DNA of 64,000 bases from Algoriphagus terrigena DSM 22685 (GTDB lineage Bacteria; Bacteroidota; Bacteroidia; Cytophagales; Cyclobacteriaceae): assembly GCF_000429445.1 (NCBI RefSeq), contig NZ_AUBW01000003.1:372001-436000 (forward strand). Reading direction: 5' to 3'. Numbering within the stretch: the stretch's first letter is position 1; every line of letters starts with the position of its first letter. A program made the translations under genes and the position numbers. Shown here one piece after another: positions 41,937 to 50,865 of this stretch. The notes beneath the pieces are model-generated. The model saw nothing but the letters and a program-made list of their open reading frames with translations. It was not told where the DNA came from and did no database searches.

Positions 41937-43847
41937 ATGAATTTTTTATCCCGGTTGAAGATCCTTCCAAGATGGATCATAGCCACTCTTGACTCGCTGA
42001 TTCTTTTTCATTGCGCATTATTTGGATATTTGGTTCGGTTCAACTTTGAACTGGAGCTGATTGAACAATACGACGCTTTCGCGGGAAGTTTTACTTTCAT
42101 GATCGGTGGACTCTTGGTTATGCAAAATACCAGGAGCTATGAGGGTATCGTGAGGCATACTGGCTTTAGAGACGGTTCTAATATTTTCAAGACAGTTCTG
42201 CTGAATTTTACGCTGTTTCTTTTTCTTAATTTTTTCCATGGAAATTTCCTCAATGACAGGTTTCTACTGCCCACCTCAGTTCTCATCATTGCCAGCTTGT
42301 CGGCAATGTTTATGCTGATTTTTTACCGGTTGTTAGTGAAGGAGCTGTTTGTCTATATCAAAAACGGATTTGAGGAGAAAGAGCGACGGCACGCCGTGAT
42401 TTTTGGAGCTGGGGAATCCGGGATTATTGCCCAAGAGGCCATTAAACAGGACAGCAAGAGCCAGATGAACATTGTCGCTTTTTTGGATGATGATACTAAA
42501 AAGGAAGGCAAAAACATCGACGGAAAAAGAATCTACAAGGGTTTGGAGGATTTGGAAAAACTCGTAGGCTTGTACGGGATCACTGATTTGATTATTGGCG
42601 TCAGAGATCTCTCAGTTTCCCGCAAAAATGAGATCATAGACGAATGTCTTAGACTGAATGTCGCTGTATCGGTGGTGCCTCCTGTAGATCAATGGATTAA
42701 TGGGGGACTTACCGTAGGGGCCATCCGGGAGATTAAGATTGAAGATCTCTTGAGCAGAGAACAGATTATATTGGATAATCCGCGGATTGAGGAGGATTTA
42801 AAAGGTAAAGTTGTTTTGGTGACGGGTGCAGCTGGGTCTATAGGCTCAGAGCTGTGCAGACAAATTTCCTATTACCATCCGAAGCTTATTATCATGCTGG
42901 ACATCGCAGAGTCACCACTTTACGATGTGGAGCAGGAGTTCAAAGAGCATCATCAAGGCTGTTCAATCAAAATCATACTCGGGGACGTGAGGAATAAGAA
43001 GAAGATGAAAGAAGTCTTCAGAGAATTCAAACCGAATGTGGTGTTCCATGCTGCTGCCTATAAGCATGTCCCAATGATGGAGAATTATCCTGAAGAGGCC
43101 GTCCATTCTAACGTGATTGGCACCAAGATTTTGGCTGATTTGTCGGTATTGGCGCAGGTCGAGAAGTTTGTCTTTGTATCCACGGACAAGGCCGTAAACC
43201 CGACCAACGTCATGGGAGCAAGTAAGCGGGCCGCTGAGATGTACGTGCAGGCGCTAAACCAATATCTGGACACTAATCACAAGAAAATCCACACCAGATT
43301 CATCACAACCCGATTTGGGAACGTATTGGGATCGAACGGTTCGGTCATTCCGCTTTTCAAAAAGCAAATCCTGAATGGCGGACCGATGACCGTCACGCAT
43401 CCTGATATCACTCGGTATTTCATGACTATTCCAGAAGCTTGCCAGCTCGTGCTGGAGGCCGGGGTGATGGGAGAGGGAGGAGAGATCTATGTCTTCGACA
43501 TGGGGGAGCCGGTGAAGATTTTGGATCTGGCTAAAAAAATGATTCGGCTTTCCGGGAAGAAGGTTGATGTCGATATTAAGATTCAGTTTAGTGGATTGAG
43601 AGAGGGGGAGAAGCTGTATGAGGAATTACTGAATGATTTTGAGACTGTAAAGATCACTCACCATCCAAAAATCAAGATAGCGCAGGTGCTGCCATCATCT
43701 TATCACCGAATCGACGGACAAATCGAGTTTTTCCAAGAACTGATTGGCAAAAATAACGAAACCGATTTGGTTAGACACTTGAAAGCACTGGTCCCAGAGT
43801 TTATCTCCAATTCCTCGAGATTCGAAGTCTTGGACAGAATGAATTAG
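41937..43847 (+). CDS. Membrane-bound UDP-GlcNAc 4,6-dehydratase (PglF/CapD/FlaA1-like)
   Basis: 636 residues. Four N-terminal membrane helices are followed by a first Rossmann-like CoA-binding domain (RRHAVIFGAGESGIIAQEA) and the catalytic SDR domain with VLVTGAAGSIGSEL, FHAAAYKHVPMMENYPEEAV, FVFVSTDKAVNPTNVMGASKR and RFGNVLGSNGSVIPLF. In PglF-type enzymes the catalytic Tyr of SDRs is replaced by Met within the MGASK stretch, as seen here. Product: UDP-4-keto-6-deoxy-GlcNAc, the substrate for the upstream aminotransferase. Confidence 0.93.
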   Translation: MNFLSRLKILPRWIIATLDSLILFHCALFGYLVRFNFELELIEQYDAFAGSFTFMIGGLLVMQNTRSYEGIVRHTGFRDGSNIFKTVLLNFTLFLFLNFFHGNFLNDRFLLPTSVLIIASLSAMFMLIFYRLLVKELFVYIKNGFEEKERRHAVIFGAGESGIIAQEAIKQDSKSQMNIVAFLDDDTKKEGKNIDGKRIYKGLEDLEKLVGLYGITDLIIGVRDLSVSRKNEIIDECLRLNVAVSVVPPVDQWINGGLTVGAIREIKIEDLLSREQIILDNPRIEEDLKGKVVLVTGAAGSIGSELCRQISYYHPKLIIMLDIAESPLYDVEQEFKEHHQGCSIKIILGDVRNKKKMKEVFREFKPNVVFHAAAYKHVPMMENYPEEAVHSNVIGTKILADLSVLAQVEKFVFVSTDKAVNPTNVMGASKRAAEMYVQALNQYLDTNHKKIHTRFITTRFGNVLGSNGSVIPLFKKQILNGGPMTVTHPDITRYFMTIPEACQLVLEAGVMGEGGEIYVFDMGEPVKILDLAKKMIRLSGKKVDVDIKIQFSGLREGEKLYEELLNDFETVKITHHPKIKIAQVLPSSYHRIDGQIEFFQELIGKNNETDLVRHLKALVPEFISNSSRFEVLDRMN

Positions 43848-43963
43848 AAACCGTTTTCGATAGGCACACATTTATCGAAAAAAGCTTGAAGAACGCGACT
43901 TGGTTAAACCCATGTGCGTAGTCAAACTGGCAAGATTGTTAACCAAAGAAGTCAACAGAAAAT

Positions 43964-43998
43964 AAAGCCGTCCTCTTTCCAAAGATTGCGGCTTTTTT
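43964..43998 (+). terminator. Terminator after the 4,6-dehydratase gene
   Basis: AAAGCCG (43964-43970) pairs with CGGCTTT (43989-43995), followed by T's. Confidence 0.55.
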
Positions 43999-44075
43999 GT
44001 TGACGTATTTATCCTGCTGAAAACATGCCGATCGAGGTTAGTCTTTATAAGTCTTTTTTGCGGGAGTCTCTGGGT

Positions 44076-44113
44076 AAAAAAAGATCCCGAAACTCGTGAA
44101 AGTTCCGGGATCT
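44076..44113 (-). terminator. Terminator of the DUF4397 lipoprotein gene
   Basis: Stem AGATCCCGAAACT (44082-44094) with AGTTCCGGGATCT (44101-44113), one mismatch. The + strand A-run at 44076-44081 gives a U-tract on the - strand transcript. Confidence 0.82.
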
Positions 44114-44137
44114 GGAAGTTAAAAAAATGAGGCGTCT

Positions 44138-44866
44138 TTAGTAATTAACAAAGTTGGTGATCAGCTGAATGTCAAGCTTTTTGTCTCCGGTAGTTTGACT
44201 TGCGAGGCCTCTCAGGACCAACGTGTACACCCGGTTTCCCCTCAATTCAAGTGTTCCCGATTGGATCAGCGTTTCATCTGTTTCACTGGACTTCACTTTT
44301 AGCGTAAAGTTTCCAGTGTTCAATTCTTCGAAATCCGAGACTGACTTGAAAGTCGACCCAGTGACCAGCGGAGTGGTTGTACCTGATACTTCCAGATATA
44401 CGTTATCGGCATCAGGAGAAAGGTGGACGAATCTCAATTGCGCTTTTTCCGCAGTTGGCATTTCCCAAACGTCTTTCACCAAAACGGCATCAATTCCTTC
44501 GGCTTCAGCAGCAACAAAGATCGAATAAACCGAATCGGCTTTCAGCACTAGGTCTTTTTCAAGCAGGGAAGTAGCAGAGTTGAAGGCCGAAAACCGGAAA
44601 TCTCTGGTCCCTGGGTGGTAGGGGCTGTAGGGCAAAACCTGCGCGTACTGGACGGGCTGTTGGTTCACACGATTTTGGTTCGCGAAAATGTCCATCGCAG
44701 GTGCATCCGTTGCACCCTGGAAAATAGAAACATAAGCTGCTGGTTGCGGTTCTGGAGATTGGACATCGTCCATGCAGCTGGTCAATAGGAAGGAGCCGGC
44801 AATGACTCCTGTTACAATCAGAAATCCCCTGCGGGTACTAGTTTTGCTTTTGGAAATAAAGCTCAT
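44138..44866 (-). CDS. DUF4397 domain lipoprotein
   Basis: 242 residues. A lipoprotein signal with VIAGSFLLTSC. The DUF4397 beta-sandwich shows AYVSIFQGATDAPAMDIFAN, YSPYHPGTRDFRFSAFNSAT, LRFVHLSPDADNVYLEVSG and NRVYTLVLRGLA. The family is exported and widespread in Bacteroidota; its role is unknown, and it may bind protein or glycan at the surface. Single gene with its own terminator. Confidence 0.88.
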   Translation of the reverse strand: MSFISKSKTSTRRGFLIVTGVIAGSFLLTSCMDDVQSPEPQPAAYVSIFQGATDAPAMDIFANQNRVNQQPVQYAQVLPYSPYHPGTRDFRFSAFNSATSLLEKDLVLKADSVYSIFVAAEAEGIDAVLVKDVWEMPTAEKAQLRFVHLSPDADNVYLEVSGTTTPLVTGSTFKSVSDFEELNTGNFTLKVKSSETDETLIQSGTLELRGNRVYTLVLRGLASQTTGDKKLDIQLITNFVNY

Positions 44867-45096
44867 ACGTGTTGGATTTAATTTTCAAATACGATCCCAA
44901 GACGGACCGAAGCCGGATTTCGCTTCAGGCAAGCGGCTAATACCTTGAAGTTTTTCTCGTTACTTGAGCTAAATAATTTAGATTCAGCAGCATAACAGGT
45001 GAATTTATTTTGAGTAGATAAGTGTTACCTAGCAGGAAATCCAGCCGGAGAAAGTCCGGAGATTTTAGGAAATTGCATTCAATTCCAAGCCATTCT

Positions 45097-46554
45097 ATGC
45101 CCACCGTAACCGCTCAGATTCAGCACCAACTGACCCTGCTTGATGAAGCCATGTCCTGTGTTCAAAAGGATTTTCCAGAAACGCTGGAACGGGTTCATCC
45201 TCAAAACAAAAAGTCTGCTCTCAACTTTTTAAAATATTTAATCTTCCGAAAAAATGACGTTCGGAAGCTGCAGGATCAACTTCACGCCAACGGACTTTCT
45301 TCACTGGCCAGTGGCGAAAGCCACATTCACCGACAGATTCAGGTTACCCTACAGCATTTGGGCGATCAATTCGCCAAGCTTGACTCTTGCACCTCAACAT
45401 TTGGACGTAAAGAAATTGAAAAAAGTAGTATCAAGCTTTTTGGTGAAAGGCATGCAGAATGGCCCTCTTCGGTCATGGTGACCTTTGATGCCTCCTTTTT
45501 GGAAGAAAAAAAGCTGATAGCTGAGTTGCTGAAAAGCGGAATGGGAGTAGCCAGGATCAACTGTGCGCATGACGATGAGGGCATTTGGCTCAAGATGATT
45601 GAAAAGATCCAGGCAGCAAGCAAGCAGACCGGGATTCCCTGCAAGATTCATCTGGATCTCGCGGGTCCAAAAATCCGGACGGTTTTGTTGGGAAAAGGAA
45701 ATAAGAAGGGAAAAGTAAAGATCGAAGTCGGTTCGCTGATGTGGTTGAGCGATTCGGTAGACGGTTTTAAAGAAGAAGATGTCGTCATCAGCCCGAATGA
45801 ACCCGGGATCATTTCCAGTCTTAAGCTCGGGGATCGAGTGTTTATCGATGATGGGATGATTTATGGAAAAGTGGACGAGCTCCGTTCGGGTAGTGTCTCG
45901 GTGAGGATCGAGCGGATCTCTTCCAAGAAGCCGGTAATAAAGGCCGGTAAAGGGTTAAACTTTCCCGATTCTACGTTGAACATTCTCTCATTGACGGACT
46001 TCGACCGAGCTTGCCTGCCGTTTGTCTGCGCTTATGCTGACACGGTCGGACTTTCCTTTGTCCGAAAATCACAGGATGTCGTCGATCTGAGAGATGCGAT
46101 GAGGGAAATAAAGACGACAATTCCCCCCGTTATTCTTAAGATTGAAACCCATGAGGCGGTCGTAAATTTTCCGGAACTCATCCTGGAAGGAATGACCGAG
46201 CCGGATTTTGGCGTGATGATTGCCCGGGGTGATTTGGCGGTGGAGATTGGATTCGAGCGACTTGTCGAGATACAGGAGGAAATATCCTGGCTATGTGAGG
46301 CGGCTCATGTGCCGGTCATTTGGGCGACCCAGGTGCTGGAAAGTTTACATAAATTCGGCCTCGCATCCCGGGCGGAAATCACCGATGCGGGACGGGCCGC
46401 TGCGGCTGAGTGTATTATGATCAACAAGGGGCCGCATACGCTGGAATTGCTTCGGACGCTGCAAAGTATCGCTACACGTATCGCTGGGATACGGACCAAA
46501 AACCGCCTTTCCCTGCGTCCGCTGAAGATAGCAGCTGATTTTCTGGGGAAATAG
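45097..46554 (+). CDS. Pyruvate kinase-like protein lacking the C-terminal regulatory domain
   Basis: 485 residues from ATG 45097 (a GTG at 45022 would add 25 basic residues of doubtful origin). About 130 helical residues precede the kinase barrel. Core motifs are present: GMGVARINCAHDD, KIHLDLAGPKIRT, KLGDRVFIDDGMIYGKV (B domain), GLNFPDSTLNILSL, GLSFVRKSQD, ILKIETHEAV (catalytic Lys), MIARGDLAVEIGFERL and VIWATQVLESL. It ends about 35 residues after the barrel, so the allosteric C domain is absent. The N-terminal extension looks like a separate helical module. Probably converts PEP to pyruvate, but the altered architecture leaves another kinase-like role possible. Confidence 0.85.
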   Translation: MPTVTAQIQHQLTLLDEAMSCVQKDFPETLERVHPQNKKSALNFLKYLIFRKNDVRKLQDQLHANGLSSLASGESHIHRQIQVTLQHLGDQFAKLDSCTSTFGRKEIEKSSIKLFGERHAEWPSSVMVTFDASFLEEKKLIAELLKSGMGVARINCAHDDEGIWLKMIEKIQAASKQTGIPCKIHLDLAGPKIRTVLLGKGNKKGKVKIEVGSLMWLSDSVDGFKEEDVVISPNEPGIISSLKLGDRVFIDDGMIYGKVDELRSGSVSVRIERISSKKPVIKAGKGLNFPDSTLNILSLTDFDRACLPFVCAYADTVGLSFVRKSQDVVDLRDAMREIKTTIPPVILKIETHEAVVNFPELILEGMTEPDFGVMIARGDLAVEIGFERLVEIQEEISWLCEAAHVPVIWATQVLESLHKFGLASRAEITDAGRAAAAECIMINKGPHTLELLRTLQSIATRIAGIRTKNRLSLRPLKIAADFLGK

Positions 46555-46695
46555 GCAGGCAGCAGCAACTTATACGACAGTACACAGCATGTTTTCGGTG
46601 CCTGATTGAGATGCCAAGTCGATAGGAATACTGGAGGAACGCTTTTTGTTTTAGCAGTTTTTCCAAAAAGAAACTTTGAAATTGGACAGCGCTTT

Positions 46696-46728
46696 GTGAA
46701 TTGAAACTTAATTTGGGTTTCAATTCAC
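46696..46728. promoter_or_regulatory. Perfect 12-bp dyad upstream of moaA
   Basis: GTGAATTGAAAC (46696-46707) and GTTTCAATTCAC (46717-46728) are exact reverse complements around a 9-nt centre that contains TTAATTTG, seven of eight to the -7 consensus. It ends 23 nt before the moaA start. It could be a repressor operator over the promoter or a leader hairpin. Confidence 0.55.
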
Positions 46729-46751
46729 AGGATTTGTCCCTAACATCGCAT

Positions 46752-47732
<981 letters not shown>

Positions 47733-48917
47733 ATGAAAGAATTCATAGACGTTTCCGAAGCCAAAACCATCCTCAAATCCCTGCAAATGCAGGGAACGCC
47801 GGTCTTTTTACCGCTTGAGAAAAGTCTCGGAAGATTCACCTCCCGAGCGATCTTCGCTCCGATGGACGTGCCTTCTTTTGACAATTCGGGCATGGATGGT
47901 TACGCGATTGCGTGGAGCGAAGCGGGGGAAAGCAGGGAAGTCGTCGATGTCATTCAGGCTGGAGCAAATCCGGATTTTGATCTCGAACCCGGAAAGGCTG
48001 TGAGGATTTTCACCGGAGCGCCGGTTCCCAAAGGAGCTGATACCGTGATTCCGCAGGAATACATTGACCGAACTGGAAATGAGATTTCTTTTGAGCCCAA
48101 TCGATTTTCCAAAGGGAATAATGTCCGGAAGAAAGGTGCTCAGTGCAAGACAGGAGAAGAAATCGTAGCGGCTGGCTCCAAGATTACCCCGGGCACGATC
48201 GGTCTGCTGGCTTCGCTGGGGATCGGTGAAGTCGAAGTTTTTCACTCACCAAAGATCGCTCTGATCCTGACCGGAGATGAGATCGTCGACTTGGGGAATC
48301 CCCTCCAAGCCGGACAGATCTATAATGCAAATGGTCCGGCATTGCAGGCTTATTTGGAGCTATTGGGGATCAGCGAGCTGACGATCTACAAGGCAAAGGA
48401 CGAGGAAAGCGAAGTGACACGGGTAATTGGTGATGCGCTGGCTAACTCAGATTTTCTGTTGCTCACCGGGGGCATTTCTGTCGGTGACTATGATTTTGTC
48501 AAAGAGAGCCTGGAAAAAAACGAGGTGGAGCAGCTTTTCTATAAAATAAAACAACGTCCCGGAAAGCCTCTTTTTGCGGGTAAAAAGGGAAATAAATTAG
48601 TTTTTGCGCTGCCGGGAAATCCGGCTTCAGTCTTGTCCTGTTTTATGCAATATGTCAAACCTTGCCTAATGGAATGGATGGGTAATTCTGCGGCTTGGGC
48701 TGGCCCGTATTATCTGCCGATCGCTCAGGATTACAACAAGCGCACTGAGTTGACTTTCTTCTTAAAAGCAAAGATCGAAACTGGAAAAATCACCTTGCTT
48801 TCCGGTCAGGAATCGTTCAATTTATTGCCTTTTGGCGTTGCAGACGGCCTTGCCGAGATCCCCCTTGCCCTCGAACATATTCAGAAAGGAAGTCTGGTAG
48901 CGTTCTATCCGTGGTAG
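47733..48917 (+). CDS. moeA: Molybdopterin molybdenumtransferase
   Basis: 394 residues, standard for MoeA. It inserts molybdate into adenylylated molybdopterin. Motifs: PSFDNSGMDGYAI (domain III entry), PVPKGADTVIPQEY, GNNVRKKGAQCKTGE, the MoCF domain LILTGDEIVDLG and LLTGGISVGDYDFV, and FALPGNPASVLSCF. A C-terminal domain IV follows. It abuts moaA without a gap, so the two are translationally linked. Confidence 0.95.
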   Translation: MKEFIDVSEAKTILKSLQMQGTPVFLPLEKSLGRFTSRAIFAPMDVPSFDNSGMDGYAIAWSEAGESREVVDVIQAGANPDFDLEPGKAVRIFTGAPVPKGADTVIPQEYIDRTGNEISFEPNRFSKGNNVRKKGAQCKTGEEIVAAGSKITPGTIGLLASLGIGEVEVFHSPKIALILTGDEIVDLGNPLQAGQIYNANGPALQAYLELLGISELTIYKAKDEESEVTRVIGDALANSDFLLLTGGISVGDYDFVKESLEKNEVEQLFYKIKQRPGKPLFAGKKGNKLVFALPGNPASVLSCFMQYVKPCLMEWMGNSAAWAGPYYLPIAQDYNKRTELTFFLKAKIETGKITLLSGQESFNLLPFGVADGLAEIPLALEHIQKGSLVAFYPW

Positions 48918-48974
48918 TGTAGCGCGATTTAGGCCGACCTTGTATTATCTTTAAATTCAAAATTGGACGCACAA

Positions 48975-49214
48975 ATGCCCAATACTATTCATATCAAGGC
49001 TTTTGGAATGGTTGCCGAGCGGATCGGAGCTACTGATCTGGAACTGGCTCATTGCCTGGATTCGGAGGCACTGTTGGAGACTCTTCGCGCAAAATTCCCA
49101 GAATTGACAACCACAAAATTTAGCCTTGCCATCAACAAGAAGCTGATTTCCGGAAATCAGGAAATCCCTGAAAATGCTGAGATAGCCTTATTGCCACCCT
49201 TTTCTGGAGGATAA
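48975..49214 (+). CDS. moaD: Molybdopterin synthase small subunit
   Basis: 79 residues from ATG 48975 (a TTG lies at 48963). Beta-grasp ubiquitin-like fold ending ALLPPFSGG; the terminal Gly-Gly is adenylylated by the MoeB domain encoded next and then carries the thiocarboxylate. FSLAINKKLI is the usual central strand. The moeB-like gene starts one base after its stop codon. Confidence 0.93.
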   Translation: MPNTIHIKAFGMVAERIGATDLELAHCLDSEALLETLRAKFPELTTTKFSLAINKKLISGNQEIPENAEIALLPPFSGG

Positions 49215-49215
49215 G

Positions 49216-50286
49216 ATGAACCGATTCGAGAGACAAGTCATACTTCCCGGATTTGGGATCGATGGCCAAGCCAAACTTCGAAATTCCTCAGTTTTGGTCA
49301 TCGGAGCCGGCGGACTGGGGTGCCCGATTTTGCTCTACCTTGCCGCAGCAGGCGTTGGGAAAATCGGTGTCGCAGATGGCGATAAGGTAGCGCTGTCCAA
49401 CCTTAACCGACAAGTGCTTTTTGGGGAAAAAGAGCTGGGTAAAAACAAGGCTGAAACTGCCGCCCGGTATTTTCAAGAAAAATACAGTGACATCAAATGG
49501 GAGGTTTATCCGGAATTTATCACCACCGAAAACGCGCAAGAATTGATCTCAGGGTATGATTTGATGATCGATGGGACAGATAATTTTCCGACCCGATACT
49601 TGGTCAATGACGCCTGTGTTTTAATGGGAAAACCTCTGGTTTTTGGAGCAATTTACCAACACGAGGGCCAGGTTTCTGTTTTTAACCTAGGCGAAAATGC
49701 CTGCAACTACCGGGATCTATATCCGAAGATGCCTTCAGCTTTGGAGATCCCGAATTGTGCAGAAACCGGTGTAATCGGGGTTTTGCCGGGAATCATCGGG
49801 AACCTGATGGCCTTGGAAGCTATCAAGGTACTGAGCGGTCTGGGTAAGCCGCTGAGCAACCGAGTGCTGTTTTTCAACAGTCTTACCTCCCAGACCTACG
49901 AAGTAGAGATTTCCCCAAACTCGGAGGCACAAGAAGCCATGCCAGCGTCGTTTGCCTCGTTTGAAATTATGGACTACGAACTCGCATGTGAAGGCATCAA
50001 GCAGCTTACTTGGTCGGATGCCATGAAAAAAATGAATCATGATGTAGCTTTCGTGGATGTACGCGAACCCGGAGAAATGCCACCTTTGGAATGTACCGGC
50101 TTGCTAAAAATCCCGTTTTCTTCGCTTTCTACCCAATTTGGAAGATTAGCGGATTCTGAAGAGGTGCTGTTCTTTTGCCAAAGCGGGATCCGAAGTCAAA
50201 ATGCCGCCCGGCAGCTTCAGGAAGCCTTTCCTGATAAGAAAATCTACTCAATCAAGGGCGGTATCAACGCATTGAAAACAAATTGA
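49216..50286 (+). CDS. moeB: MoeB-like adenylyltransferase fused to a rhodanese domain
   Basis: 356 residues. The N-terminal ThiF/MoeB domain (about 1-245) has the nucleotide loop GAGGLGCPILLYLAAAG, DKVALSNLNRQVLF, and DGTDNFPTRYLVND (catalytic Asp). The C-terminal rhodanese domain (about 265-356) has DVREPGE and the sulfur-carrying Cys in FFCQSGIRS. It activates MoaD and can supply sulfur. Unusually, the CxxC pairs that bind zinc in E. coli MoeB are missing: only single cysteines are seen at ENACNYRD and IPNCAETG, and the second pair region reads SPNSEAQ. Eukaryotic MOCS3 has the same fusion but keeps zinc. Confidence 0.93.
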   Translation: MNRFERQVILPGFGIDGQAKLRNSSVLVIGAGGLGCPILLYLAAAGVGKIGVADGDKVALSNLNRQVLFGEKELGKNKAETAARYFQEKYSDIKWEVYPEFITTENAQELISGYDLMIDGTDNFPTRYLVNDACVLMGKPLVFGAIYQHEGQVSVFNLGENACNYRDLYPKMPSALEIPNCAETGVIGVLPGIIGNLMALEAIKVLSGLGKPLSNRVLFFNSLTSQTYEVEISPNSEAQEAMPASFASFEIMDYELACEGIKQLTWSDAMKKMNHDVAFVDVREPGEMPPLECTGLLKIPFSSLSTQFGRLADSEEVLFFCQSGIRSQNAARQLQEAFPDKKIYSIKGGINALKTN

Positions 50287-50287
50287 C

Positions 50288-50740
50288 ATGAGCATGGAAA
50301 AGGAACGCAACCCCAAAAATATCTTTGTGCAGGGCGCTATCTCGCCAGAAGCTGTCGCCAAATCGATAGCCAACCACGCAAGCAAGACCGATATCGGGGG
50401 GCATTCGATCTTCTTGGGGCAAGTTCGTGCTGACGAGAAACCCGAAGGGAAGGTGATCGCCATTGACTACACCGCCTATGAGGAAATGGCCTTGGAGAAG
50501 GCTTTTGAGATCCGGGAGGCCATTTTTGCAAAATATCCGCTGACCTGTATGCACATTTACCACAGTTTGGGGGCGGTGAAAGTCGGTGAGCTGTGCCTTG
50601 TTGTATTTACCTCGTCCAAGCACCGCAAAGCCGCGATGGACGCCTGCGACGAGCTGGTTGAGCGGATCAAGGCCGAACTTCCGGTTTGGGGAAAAGAGAT
50701 TCTGGATTCAGATAATCATGTCTGGAAGGTGAATGTTTAA
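50288..50740 (+). CDS. moaE: Molybdopterin synthase large subunit
   Basis: 150 residues. It converts cyclic pyranopterin monophosphate to molybdopterin with MoaD thiocarboxylate. Motifs: GGHSIFLGQVRADEKP, IDYTAYEEMALEKAFEI, MHIYHSLGAVKVGELCL, and the catalytic lysine segment IKAELPVWGKEI. It begins one base after the moeB stop codon, so moaD, moeB and moaE are a tight translational unit. Confidence 0.95.
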   Translation: MSMEKERNPKNIFVQGAISPEAVAKSIANHASKTDIGGHSIFLGQVRADEKPEGKVIAIDYTAYEEMALEKAFEIREAIFAKYPLTCMHIYHSLGAVKVGELCLVVFTSSKHRKAAMDACDELVERIKAELPVWGKEILDSDNHVWKVNV

Positions 50741-50747
50741 TGCAGGA

Positions 50748-50775
50748 TGTTAGAAGCTGAAAGACCGGAAACGGA
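50748..50775. repeat. Octad-phased repeat island E1
   Basis: TTAGAAGC, TGAAAGAC, CGGAAACG, GAAG: weak 8-bp phasing of a GAAA-like core, starting a few bases after the moaE stop. Confidence 0.4.
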
Positions 50776-50823
50776 AGAGGACCAACTCCTTGGAGTTAGA
50801 TGTTTTCTCTAAACCCTAGATAG

Positions 50824-50852
50824 CAGTCGAGTGTCGACTGTTGACCGTTGAC
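50824..50852. repeat. Heptad-phased repeat island E2
   Basis: CAGTCGA, GTGTCGA, CTGTTGA, CCGTTGA then C: four 7-bp steps with the core NNGTYGA. It lies 14 nt before the moaC-moaB start and contains the TTG (50848) that would otherwise extend that frame. Confidence 0.75.
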
Positions 50853-50865
50853 AAAACAAAGAATC

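Noticed and set aside
43854..43881. TTTTCGATA/TATCGAAAA hairpin after the dehydratase gene as + strand terminator
   Set aside because: It is followed by A's rather than T's on the + strand; the CGG-stem hairpin at 43964 is the better candidate.
46555..46751. Molybdenum cofactor riboswitch before moaA
   Set aside because: No match to the known motif could be built by eye; only a simple perfect dyad is present.
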